Source: JBCDJG01 sp038748065
GTDB taxonomy: Bacteria > Pseudomonadota > Gammaproteobacteria > Pseudomonadales > Halieaceae
Assembly: GCA_038748065.1 (NCBI GenBank)
Contig: JBCDJG010000069.1
Location: 1 to 23,647, forward strand
Length of the DNA: 23,647 bases
Direction of reading: 5' to 3'
The position numbers and the translations under genes were made by a program. Positions 8,162 through 14,374 of this stretch are shown piece after piece. How positions within the stretch are numbered: position 1 is the stretch's first letter; every line of letters starts with the position of its first letter. The notes below the pieces were generated by a model. That model made no database searches. It had not been told where the DNA came from and saw only the letters and a program-made list of their open reading frames with translations.

Positions 8162-9145
8162 ATGACAAGCATCAGCATAGAGCGCCGGCCGTTGTACGGA
8201 ATTGGCACGGTCGCACGTCTAACAGGCATCAAGGCAGATACCCTGAGGATCTGGGAGCGTCGCTACGGGCTGGGCGCCAGCCACAAGTCTGGGACTGGGC
8301 GGCGTCAATACACACAGTCGGATTTGGAACATCTGCAACTGGTGTCCAAGTTGGTGACCGCCGGAGCACGGATCGGTGAGATTGCCAGTTCACCGCGCAA
8401 AACGCTCGAGATCATGCTGCGCCGCGAAAGCGGTGGCAAGATTGAAATGCCACGGACCAAGCCCCGGGTGGGCTTTGTAGGCCACAACCTGTGCGCCTGG
8501 CTTGACGAGCACCAGGGTTGCATCACCCGGGCCGATGCATTGCTGGTGCGCCATACCCTGCCAGATCTGAGCGGCAGTGAGCCAGGCGGATCGGCAGCAC
8601 TGGGCGAACTGGACGCCCTGGTGCTGGAATGCCCCAGTTTGACGGCTAGCGCCGTCGCGCAGGTGGATGAGCTGATCGCATCATTGGGTGTGCGCAACGT
8701 AATCATTGTCTACCAGTTTGGCAGCGAAGGCCGCCTGAAGCGCTGGCAGGAAATGGGCTACAAGACGCACGAGTTGCCCCTGGACGCCGCTTATCTGGCC
8801 TACGAATTGAGCCTCTGGGAAGCAGAGTGCTCGACCAGCCAGGGCGATGCGGATCTGGGCGAGCTGTTGGCACGCAAGCCGCGCCAGTTTGATCAGGCCG
8901 AACTACTGGCGGCGGCCAAGCTTGAGAAAAACCTCGATTGTGAGTGCCCTAGGCACATCAGTACGATGATCCAGGCGCTCAACGAGTTTGAGGAGTATTC
9001 CACTAACTGCAGCTCAGAGAACTGGCATGAAGCAGCGGTGCATGCGTGCATCTACGCCTATACAAGCCAAGCGAGGTGGTTGATGGAGAAAGCGCTGTCT
9101 GCCTCACTGGAAGGCCACGAGGAGACCCTGAGCGAGGTTAGCTAG
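8162..9145 (+). CDS. MerR-family transcriptional regulator (MlrA/LitR-like architecture, no B12 motif)
   Basis: The 327-residue protein has an N-terminal MerR winged helix at about 10-80 (YGIGTVARLTGIKADTLRIWERRYG ... GRRQYTQSDLEHLQLVSKLV). About 230 residues follow, whose first part (RVGFVGHNL at 102-110 and the alternating strands and helices after it) looks like the Rossmann-type domain of LitR/CarH regulators. The cobalamin-binding E/DxHxxG motif is not seen, so it probably does not bind B12 and would not be a B12-based light sensor. It is divergent from the sigma-factor/sirtuin operon, with a photolyase 4 kb away; control of the sigma factor is a reasonable guess. The last 4 bases (CTAG) are shared with the stop of the convergent transporter gene. 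Confidence 0.85.
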   Translation: MTSISIERRPLYGIGTVARLTGIKADTLRIWERRYGLGASHKSGTGRRQYTQSDLEHLQLVSKLVTAGARIGEIASSPRKTLEIMLRRESGGKIEMPRTKPRVGFVGHNLCAWLDEHQGCITRADALLVRHTLPDLSGSEPGGSAALGELDALVLECPSLTASAVAQVDELIASLGVRNVIIVYQFGSEGRLKRWQEMGYKTHELPLDAAYLAYELSLWEAECSTSQGDADLGELLARKPRQFDQAELLAAAKLEKNLDCECPRHISTMIQALNEFEEYSTNCSSENWHEAAVHACIYAYTSQARWLMEKALSASLEGHEETLSEVS

Positions 9146-10494
9146 CCGACCAGGCTCTGCGTGAAGATAGCCAGGATGATGGCCGGGCATACGAAGCGTA
9201 CGTAAACCGGCCACAGCCGCCAAAACATCCCCTGCTCAATGTCCGGGTTGCCCCTGCGCAACTCGGATAGCACAACGTCCCTGTGCCACAACCATCCCGC
9301 ATAAATGCAAAACACGAAGCCCAAAAGCGGCTGCCCGTAGCGCGTCGTTGCTGTAATGACGAGGCCAAACAAGGCCTCAAAGTTAAGCAGAATGGTGGTA
9401 CTCGCCAGCGCGATCGCCGAGCCGATGGCGATGGCCGCCATGCGTCGGCTGACACCACGGGATTCGATGGTATAGGCGACCGGTGCCTCGAGCATGGAGA
9501 TCGAGGAGGTGAGGGCGGCAATGCTCAGCAAGAAGAAAAATACGATGGAGACGATGATGCCGGCTAAGCCCATCGTATCGAATAAGGCCGGCAAAACAGC
9601 GAAGATCAGTGTGTCTTCAGAGATCAGGCGTCCAGAAGCGTCAAAAATTTCCACACCATTGGCAAGGGCGACATACATGGCCGGCAGAATCAGGAATCCG
9701 GCCAGCACCGCAATTGAGATATCGACAAGAGTCACCATGCCCCCCAGGGCAGGCAGGTTCTCATTATCGCCAATATAAGAGCCGTAGATCAGCATGGTGC
9801 CAACGCCCAGAGAGAGCGAAAAAAAGGCCGCGCCCAATGCCCGGATAATCAGCGCTGGATCTACCGCGCGACTGAAATCGGGCAACAGATAAACCTTGAG
9901 TCCCTCAGCCGCGCCGTCCAAAGAGAGCACATACGCAACCAGCAGCACAAGCGTGACCAGCAATGCGGGCATCAGCCGGCTGGACCAACGCTCGATGCCA
10001 CTGCGCACGCCACCAGAAATAATGCCTGCGGTAAGGGCCATAAACAGCAGCATGAAAACAAGGTTGCGCGGCGTACTGAACTGTCGCAGCCAGTCGGCGA
10101 GGGCCTCAAGGCCCACCAGGTCGGCCAGCGACGCGATGGCAAAAGCGATCATCCAGCCGGCCACGATTCCGTAGAAGCTCAGGATCAGGCTCGCCACCAC
10201 GAGTCCGGCGATGCCGGTAACTGCGCCGATCGAACGCCACGTTCTACTTGGTGAGATCAGTTTAAGTGCGTGCACGGCGTTTGCATGGGCGTGGCGGCCA
10301 ATAATGATCTCCGCCATCAGGGCAGGGTAGGCAATAGTAAAGGCGAGAAAGAGATAGACCAGCAGGAAGGCCGCGCCGCCATTACTGGCGGCCTGCGTGG
10401 GAAAGCCCCAGATATTGCCAAGCCCGACGGCGCTGCCTGCCGCAGCCATCACAAAACCGAATCGTGAGCTGAATTCCCCCCGGGCGGATGCCAT
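9142..10494 (-). CDS. Sodium-dependent transporter, NSS (neurotransmitter:sodium symporter) family
   Basis: This 450-residue inner-membrane protein has about 11-12 hydrophobic segments. The family signature is in TM1: AAAGSAVGLGNIWGFP at 17-32, followed by NGGAAFLLVY. The unwound TM1 and TM6 segments (FFSLSLGVGTMLIYGSYI) are typical of LeuT-fold symporters. It most likely imports amino acids with Na+. Gly30 occupies the place of the Arg that gates LeuT (R30). I believe this occurs in a bacterial subgroup, so it need not mean loss of function. The substrate cannot be named. Its stop overlaps the stop of the MerR-like gene by 4 bases. No partner genes are adjacent; tRNA-Leu lies upstream on the opposite strand. 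Confidence 0.93.
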   Translation of the reverse strand: MASARGEFSSRFGFVMAAAGSAVGLGNIWGFPTQAASNGGAAFLLVYLFLAFTIAYPALMAEIIIGRHAHANAVHALKLISPSRTWRSIGAVTGIAGLVVASLILSFYGIVAGWMIAFAIASLADLVGLEALADWLRQFSTPRNLVFMLLFMALTAGIISGGVRSGIERWSSRLMPALLVTLVLLVAYVLSLDGAAEGLKVYLLPDFSRAVDPALIIRALGAAFFSLSLGVGTMLIYGSYIGDNENLPALGGMVTLVDISIAVLAGFLILPAMYVALANGVEIFDASGRLISEDTLIFAVLPALFDTMGLAGIIVSIVFFFLLSIAALTSSISMLEAPVAYTIESRGVSRRMAAIAIGSAIALASTTILLNFEALFGLVITATTRYGQPLLGFVFCIYAGWLWHRDVVLSELRRGNPDIEQGMFWRLWPVYVRFVCPAIILAIFTQSLVG

Positions 10495-10572
10495 CTTCGC
10501 GGCGCCTTCTTCTTTGCAGAGGCGGGCAGTTTAGCACGCGCCTCTCAGTGTCTAGAACGTTCGCGGCTGTGC

Positions 10573-10578
10573 TATGAT
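10573..10578 (+). promoter_or_regulatory. -10 box of tRNA-Leu promoter
   Basis: TATGAT lies 30 bases before the tRNA 5' end and is followed by a GC-rich stretch (GCCGCCGC), as in stringently controlled stable-RNA promoters. The -35 region around 10549-10555 (TGTCTAG) is a weak match. The placement suits transcription of the tRNA and of the repeats after it. Confidence 0.5.
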
Positions 10579-10607
10579 GCCGCCGCTTCAAAGTCCCTCG
10601 ATTCGCT

Positions 10608-10694
10608 GCCCGGATGGTGAAATTGGTAGACACAGGAGACTTAAAATCTCCCGGCTTAACGGCCGTGCCGGTTCAAGTCCGGCTCCGGGCACCA
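10608..10694 (+). tRNA. tRNA-Leu(UAA)
   Basis: The 87-nt gene includes an encoded CCA. Acceptor stem GCCCGGA pairs with TCCGGGC. The anticodon arm GGAGA-CTTAAAA-TCTCC (10635-10651) shows anticodon TAA at 10642-10644. A long variable arm (about CGGCTTAACGGCCG) is typical of leucine tRNAs. T-arm: GCCGG-TTCAAGT-CCGGC. Its 3' end is repeated five times downstream, and an exact 56-bp copy of its 3' half lies at 12952-13007, so this gene is the anchor of the accessory region. Confidence 0.97.
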
Positions 10695-10848
10695 AGAACT
10701 ACTAGTCCGTCCTCGAACCGGCACGCGTGCCGGCCGGGATGCCGGACCATCAAGTCCGGCTCCGGGCACCAAGAACTACTAGTCCGTCCTCGAACTGGCA
10801 CGCGTGACGGCCGGGATGCCGGACCATCAAGTCCGGCTCCGGGCACCA
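10695..10848 (+). repeat. Two tandem 77-bp units, each ending in the tRNA-Leu 3' end
   Basis: Units 10695-10771 and 10772-10848 differ at only two bases. Each ends with the last 22 bases of tRNA-Leu, including CCA (10750-10771, 10827-10848), so the tRNA 3' end recurs at exact 77-bp spacing. Each unit starts AGAACTACTAGTCC and carries a 16-bp palindrome, CCGGCACGCGTGCCGG at 10718-10733 (two mismatches in the second copy at 10795-10810). A hairpin GCCGGAC-CATCAA-GTCCGGC follows, flanked by CCGGGA and TCCGGG, which can extend the stem. The result resembles the acceptor/T-arm minihelix of tRNA-Leu with its CCA end. The arrangement recalls E. coli tyrT (rtT) repeats. Function unknown. Confidence 0.9.
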
Positions 10849-10890
10849 CGTTGACGAGCAGTCCTGAAGACACGAAACTCGAAACGCAGT

Positions 10891-10940
10891 CTCTCGACGC
10901 CATCTCCCTGGCTTCAGTCGGCTTCCGGTGCTCTACGCGA
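10891..10940 (+). repeat. Dispersed 50-bp repeat, copy 1
   Basis: About 50 bases resemble 15027-15075 at roughly three quarters identity, with shared blocks CGCCAT.TCCCTGG and TTCAGTCGGCTTCC. One copy lies 42 bases after the last 77-bp unit, the other beyond the lipoprotein gene. No coding content is evident. The copies may mark ends of a duplicated or inserted segment. Confidence 0.45.
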
Positions 10941-10965
10941 TTTGAATCGCCTGTTGGTCGTAGGG

Positions 10966-11214
10966 CCGGGTCTCCCGATTCCTGTCTGGAATATACAGTG
11001 TCTTACTGTGAACTCGGGGCTCCACTTGTACGCTGGGAGGCCCGATCCTGTAACCCACAGAGGAGGGTTGGTGGCCGTAGTTTTTCCTGTCTAAGGACGT
11101 CTCAGTGACTTCTGGGGTCAAGGCATCTCTGGATCCTCAGAGACCCCGCTATCTGTGTCAGGTGACTAGCGCGGCACATCGCGAAGCTCGTGTGCGGGAA
11201 ATGGGAGACCTGAC
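10966..11214. mobile_element. MITE-like element I (inverted termini, no gene)
   Basis: The left end reads CCGGGTCTCCCGATTCC and the right end CGGGAAATGGGAGACCTGAC (11195-11214), imperfect terminal inverted repeats of about 19 bp. An internal part (about 10966-11083) is repeated directly in element II (11331-11449) at roughly two-thirds identity, including CTGTAACCC.CAGAGGA. No convincing gene lies inside. It fits a non-autonomous transposable element or a REP-like palindromic element; no transposase is in the window. Confidence 0.5.
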
Positions 11215-11330
11215 CCTGAAGCCTTGGGCGTGAAAAGGCGCTCCCCACGGGAAGGCAGGAGAGACTCTGAGGTGTCAAATAGCTCTGGTGAAGGCAGTAG
11301 GTTGAAGAAACCGATAATGCAATCCTAGGA

Positions 11331-11475
11331 GTCAGGTCTCCCGATTCCCATCCGGGACACATGGGTTCTGGCTCTGAACTTGAAGTCCCTGTTGTAAGCT
11401 GAGAGGCCTGACCCTGTAACCCGCAGAGGATGAAAATTACCGCCAAGCTCGTAAACGGGAAATGGGAGACCTGAC
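11331..11475. mobile_element. MITE-like element II (inverted termini, no gene)
   Basis: The element begins GTCAGGTCTCCCGATTCCC and ends GGGAAATGGGAGACCTGAC, which is the same 19-base sequence inverted with two differences. An internal palindromic arm, GAGAGGCCTGACCC (11401-11414), can also pair with the left end. The 26 bases at 11456-11481 are identical to 11195-11220 of element I. It is shorter than element I (145 versus 249 bp). The rest of this gene-free stretch, 11482-11704, shows only a short duplicated phrase (AGACCCTGAAGGCC) and nothing else I can name. Confidence 0.55.
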
Positions 11476-11704
11476 CCTGAAGGCCAGACCCTGAAGGCCA
11501 GAGGCCAAGGCCACTTGCAATTTCAACGCAGGCAAGCTTTCAACCTAGCTCAACTTACCACTCCTCAAATACCTTGTTCAGTGTCGATAGCTGAAGCGAT
11601 ACAAGACTGCGAATTGTCAAACGCGACCGGTACAACCACTAAATATTTCTCGTTGCACAGCCAGCACTCTATCTTGCTGCGGGGAAGGTAGAGTGGGGCG
11701 ACTA

Positions 11705-12205
11705 TCACGATTCGCCTCTGAGCGCCGCGAGTAGCCGTGCGTCCAATCGATAGGGCTCGATCGGACCACAGGTTAGCTTGTCAAAATCGGGATGCCTCGG
11801 ATTTACCAGCATAGCGAAATCTCCGGGAGAGGCGACGCTAGGCACCACCAGCGCTAGCGAAGCCGACGAAGCCAGCCACTGGTCACCGACCCGCTGAGAT
11901 GCAGGATCTAGCCTGTCCGTCGCGTCCCAGCCCTCAGGAAGGCTGTCTGGTTCAATCGACAACACGCACTCGAGCGGGATATCTACCTGCATAATCGAGT
12001 AGAGATCGAGTATTGGAGCCTCTTCGTGGTGAACGAGTATTTCCATCGCTGCCACCGCTCGACTGTCACCCAGATAGGCGCAGGGCACACCCTCAGAGTT
12101 CCAGCGGCCGCCGTAAAGTTGAGCGCCGTAACCACTGAGCATCTCCTCTGGTGTGTTCGAAAACTCCGGGTCAGCTATCCTGTAAGCGGTTGCGAATTCG
12201 GCCAC
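11705..12205 (-). CDS. RES-domain toxin (NAD-consuming)
   Basis: The 166-residue protein carries the RES fold typical of toxins that degrade cellular NAD. Visible motifs: AYR at 7-9, YGGRWNSEGVPCAYLGDSRAVAAMEIL at 31-57 (the diagnostic GGRWN...G..Y...s...A..E), and a conserved C-terminal half. The conserved Arg, Tyr and Glu residues of the family (R9, R34, Y44, E55) are present, so it looks intact. The start is GTG at 12205. Its first base is the last base of the antitoxin stop (TAGTG), so the two are translationally coupled. Known homologues (MbcT, P. putida Res) are neutralised by the upstream Xre/MbcA-type antitoxin. It is located within the tRNA-Leu accessory segment. Confidence 0.9.
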   Translation of the reverse strand: MAEFATAYRIADPEFSNTPEEMLSGYGAQLYGGRWNSEGVPCAYLGDSRAVAAMEILVHHEEAPILDLYSIMQVDIPLECVLSIEPDSLPEGWDATDRLDPASQRVGDQWLASSASLALVVPSVASPGDFAMLVNPRHPDFDKLTCGPIEPYRLDARLLAALRGES

Positions 12206-12714
12206 TAGCTGAAGACACCGTGCCTGATTCGGCCAATCAAACGCTCAACATCGTCAGCACCAGCCTCCGTCGTAGCCCTCTCAAGTGGAGTCTCTCCACC
12301 CAGAACGCGTTTCGGAGACTTCAGCCACCGCAGCGCGGCGTCTTTGTCACCCTGCATCATCGCCTCAGATTGCGCCAGCAGCTTCGCGTACCTGACTACC
12401 TTGTCCGCGTAGTCGGTCGATAGAAACTTATTTTCCTTGGCCCACCTGTCGGCCGTGGAGGTCGATAGCCTCAGCCAGCTCATCAGCTCCTTGTTAGACG
12501 TATCAAGTTGCTTTGCTAGACGGTGGATGACTTTTACCTTGAGCCCGCTCTTCACTAACTCTGTCAGCTGCTTCGGCTTCTCAGGTTGCCGGCCAAGGAT
12601 GATCCAAAACACCGCTGCGTCCAGAGACCTGTCCTGAGATCCGGTCAGCTCGAAGTCAAACTTCGGAAGGTCCTTCTCGCCGCTTGTCATCAGCAATGTG
12701 GTAAATTTTTGCAT
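12205..12714 (-). CDS. Xre/MbcA/ParS-type antitoxin of the RES system
   Basis: The 169-residue protein has an Xre-like helix-turn-helix in the middle (KVIHRLAKQLDTSNKELMSWLRLSTSTADRWAKE) and a C-terminal DUF2384/MbcA toxin-binding domain (AALRWLKSPKRVLGGETPLERATTEAGADDVERLIGRI). Both features define the antitoxin partner of RES toxins. ATG 12714 is chosen over the longer frame (12798) because GGAG lies 5 bases upstream, and because the 12715-12798 segment contains the predicted promoter and operator. The stop overlaps the toxin start by one base. It probably binds the inverted repeats upstream and represses its own operon, as known members do. Confidence 0.9.
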   Translation of the reverse strand: MQKFTTLLMTSGEKDLPKFDFELTGSQDRSLDAAVFWIILGRQPEKPKQLTELVKSGLKVKVIHRLAKQLDTSNKELMSWLRLSTSTADRWAKENKFLSTDYADKVVRYAKLLAQSEAMMQGDKDAALRWLKSPKRVLGGETPLERATTEAGADDVERLIGRIRHGVFS

Positions 12715-12734
12715 GATTGCTCCTTGGTTTATTT

Positions 12735-12789
12735 GGGAAAAGATATTTCCCAGACGGGAAGTATACAGGAATTCGGATCGACCCGTCAT
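12735..12789 (-). promoter_or_regulatory. Promoter and operator of the antitoxin-toxin operon
   Basis: Three half-sites of GGGAA(A) type lie in alternating orientation: GGGAAA at 12735-12740, TTTCCC at 12746-12751 and GGGAA at 12756-12760. The first two form a perfect inverted repeat with a 5-base spacer. A -10 box TATACT (minus strand, 12765-12760) overlaps the outer half-site, and ATGACG (12789-12784) sits at an 18-base spacing as -35. Binding by the Xre antitoxin here would block polymerase, i.e. autorepression. Confidence 0.55.
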
Positions 12790-12832
12790 TACCTGCAAAG
12801 GGTGGGGTGAACGCGTTCGGGGTGGGGAGGGG

Positions 12833-12846
12833 AGACACAGGAGACT
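12833..12846 (+). repeat. 14-bp fragment of the tRNA-Leu D/anticodon region
   Basis: AGACACAGGAGACT is identical to tRNA-Leu positions 10628-10641. It lies 105 bases before the exact 3'-half copy at 12952-13007. The two could be the remains of a second tRNA-Leu gene split by an insertion. Between them are a GCCCG/CGGGC hairpin (12854-12868) and a perfect 14-bp palindrome GGTAGACGTCTACC (12895-12908). The match is short and could be chance. Confidence 0.4.
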
Positions 12847-12951
12847 CGGAATCGCCCGGTTTTCGGGCTCCTAATCGACTCAGAAAGGTCATTAGGTAGA
12901 CGTCTACCAATAAAAATCGCTGAAACCCGCATAAATGCTGGGTGCCGAAGA

Positions 12952-13007
12952 ACTTAAAATCTCCCGGCTTAACGGCCGTGCCGGTTCAAGTCCGGCTCCG
13001 GGCACCA
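12952..13007 (+). repeat. Exact 56-bp copy of the tRNA-Leu 3' half (attachment-site-like)
   Basis: Identical to 10639-10694 from inside the anticodon stem through CCA, then diverging at once on both sides. It has no 5' half, so it is not a functional tRNA. Its extent (anticodon loop to 3' end) matches the attachment-site cores of many tRNA-targeting integrases. It is followed directly by a degenerate copy of the downstream repeat unit. Confidence 0.85.
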
Positions 13008-13082
13008 CAATAAAACGCAGTCCTTGAACCGGCACGCGTGCCGGCCGGGATGCCTGACCATCAAGTCCGGCTCCGGGTAACA
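13008..13082 (+). repeat. Degenerate repeat unit after the 3'-half tRNA copy
   Basis: This 75-bp unit matches the 77-bp units from the 16-bp palindrome onward (13029-13044, intact) and ends in a changed tRNA 3' end (13061-13082, GGGTAACA instead of GGGCACCA). Its first 20 bases differ. The T-arm-like hairpin has one change (GCCTGAC). This is likely the unit that originally followed the tRNA, or an older copy. Confidence 0.8.
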
Positions 13083-13427
13083 ATGCGTTAGCCCGCGCAC
13101 TGTAAGGTTTCAATCACCCGTTTTACGCGCTATGCGATGAACTCATTGAATTTCGGCTTCGGTAGCTTGGCTTGTCTCAAAACGACCGCCGCGACAGGCC
13201 AGCTAGCGCACACGCCTTGCTCATCTCTATCGCCCTGCAGTCCTTCGTTTGATTTCTGGCTCTGCATCTTGGTTTTCTCCAGTAAAGTCGAGGCAATAAA
13301 AAGTGCAGTTAATCATCAGGTCGTTACACTATCGATTTCCATACTGGGAACCCTAAGTTCCCCACTATTTCATCTGGGGGAAATGGTCGAGTGCAGAAGC
13401 CACTTTACGTCGCAAGAGGATGAATTT
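13083..13427. other. Gene-free stretch before the formyltransferase
   Basis: The formyltransferase frame stays open back to 13137, but the translated sequence upstream of 13428 matches nothing in the family and has no good start signal. No tRNA, repeat or terminator was recognised. It probably contains the promoter of the following gene. Confidence 0.3.
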
Positions 13428-14120
13428 TTGAAGACACTGATTATTACTGACAATCAATTTGCCGCTGAATTAAGCGCTCATCTTGCTGATATATACGGTG
13501 ATATAGAAATATATCAATCACCCAACGGCCCACTGGAAGGCGTCCCGCGAATAGACGTTAAGGCTGAAACAGATTGGATTTTGGGCGAATTTGGTTTGGT
13601 GGTTTCAATGCATTCAAAACAAATCTTTCCGTCAAAGCTCGTGAATGGAGTGAGATGCATCAACGTCCATCCTGGTTTGAATCCATATAACCGAGGTTGG
13701 TTTCCGCAAGTATTCTCCATAATAAACGGAATGCCAATGGGGGTTACTATTCATGAAATTGATGAGGAGCTTGATAACGGCCCAATCATTGCTCAGCAGC
13801 CTTACGACGTAAAGTCATGGGATACCTCTGGCTCTGTCTACCGGAAAATAATGGAGATGGAGCGCGAACTGGTCCTTCAACACTTCGAATCAATACTTAA
13901 TGCTTCGTATTCGAAGCACTCTCCCAAGAGTGAGGGAAATCTCAATCTTAAGCGCGACTTTGATGAGCTTAAGCAGTTGGATTTAGATGAAGAAGGCACG
14001 TTCCGAGACTTTTTGAACCGACTTCGTGCGCTAACGCATGACGAATTCAAGAATGCGTATTTTGTCGATGAGAGCTCTGGAAGGAGAGTTTTCGTACGGG
14101 TTCTTCTGGAGCCTGAGTGA
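13428..14120 (+). CDS. Sugar N-formyltransferase-like protein (VioF/FdtF type), orphan
   Basis: The protein resembles enzymes that transfer a formyl group from N10-formyltetrahydrofolate to the amino group of a nucleotide-linked amino sugar, used in O-antigen. Seen: start LKTLIITDNQFA; catalytic-site region INVHPGLNPYNRGWFPQVFSI with Asn and His; a downstream Asp in HEIDEELDNGPII; and the small C-terminal domain DFDELKQLDLDEEGTFRDFLNRLRALTH...YFVDE. The chosen start is TTG 13428, with AGAGGA 7 bases upstream, giving 230 residues, near family length. ATG 13383 and earlier starts are possible. It is more AT-rich than its neighbours, and no sugar-biosynthesis genes accompany it, pointing to transfer into this tRNA-linked region. 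Its actual substrate is unknown. Confidence 0.8.
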   Translation: MKTLIITDNQFAAELSAHLADIYGDIEIYQSPNGPLEGVPRIDVKAETDWILGEFGLVVSMHSKQIFPSKLVNGVRCINVHPGLNPYNRGWFPQVFSIINGMPMGVTIHEIDEELDNGPIIAQQPYDVKSWDTSGSVYRKIMEMERELVLQHFESILNASYSKHSPKSEGNLNLKRDFDELKQLDLDEEGTFRDFLNRLRALTHDEFKNAYFVDESSGRRVFVRVLLEPE

Positions 14121-14258
14121 GGATACGCCTAACAGAAGACGCCTCTCGAAAATGTGTGATTGGTTCCTTTGATTTAGCTTCATTACTTCGTAAATTAGCC
14201 ACTACAGCGGATATTTGACGACCGAGACCTGTTATTCCAGGCTTAGTGACCGTGTTGT

Positions 14259-14296
14259 CCGGGATGCCGGACCATCAAGTCCGGCTCCTGGCACCA
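14259..14296 (+). repeat. Last tRNA-Leu 3'-end repeat (half unit)
   Basis: These 38 bases match the second half of the 77-bp units (CCGGGATGCCGGACCA then the tRNA 3' end through CCA) with one mismatch (CCTGG for CCGGG). The palindrome half of the unit is missing. Together with 13061-13082 it brackets the formyltransferase segment (about 1.2 kb), suggesting that segment entered by a separate event. Confidence 0.85.
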
Positions 14297-14374
14297 ATGA
14301 ATAGCCAAGCCACAGCCCTGTTAAACTCACTGTGAGCGACTACAGTTAAGTGGTTGATAAATGGAGGTCTGCGG

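Larger units (their letters stand above)
10695..13007. mobile_element. Putative tRNA-Leu-inserted island without integrase
   Basis: The 56 bases of tRNA-Leu from inside the anticodon arm to CCA (10639-10694) recur exactly at 12952-13007. Such a pair is the usual footprint of site-specific integration into a tRNA gene, with the element carrying a copy that restores the tRNA. The enclosed 2.3 kb contains the two 77-bp units, two MITE-like elements and a toxin-antitoxin pair, but no tyrosine or serine recombinase. It is either a decayed island, an element mobilised in trans, or a product of recombination between repeats. Boundaries could equally be written 10639-12951. Confidence 0.55.

Noticed and set aside
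8162..9145. Regulator as a B12-dependent light sensor (LitR/CarH)
   Set aside because: The cobalamin-binding E/DxHxxG motif is not visible, although the overall architecture is similar and a photolyase is nearby.
10695..10848. Tandem 77-bp repeats as a CRISPR array
   Set aside because: There are only two units, repeats are directly adjacent with no variable spacers, and there are no cas genes; the repeats end in tRNA sequence.
10614..11108. 164-codon open frame over the tRNA-Leu and its repeats
   Set aside because: It starts inside the tRNA and runs across tRNA-derived repeats and palindromic elements; the product is low-complexity with no start signal.
13079..14135. Integron attC-like cores (GTTAGCC near 13089, GCCTAAC near 14127) around the formyltransferase
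   Set aside because: The cores do not fit the GTTRRRY/RYYYAAC pairing properly, are not paired within a normal attC length, and no integrase is seen; tRNA-end repeats explain the boundaries better.
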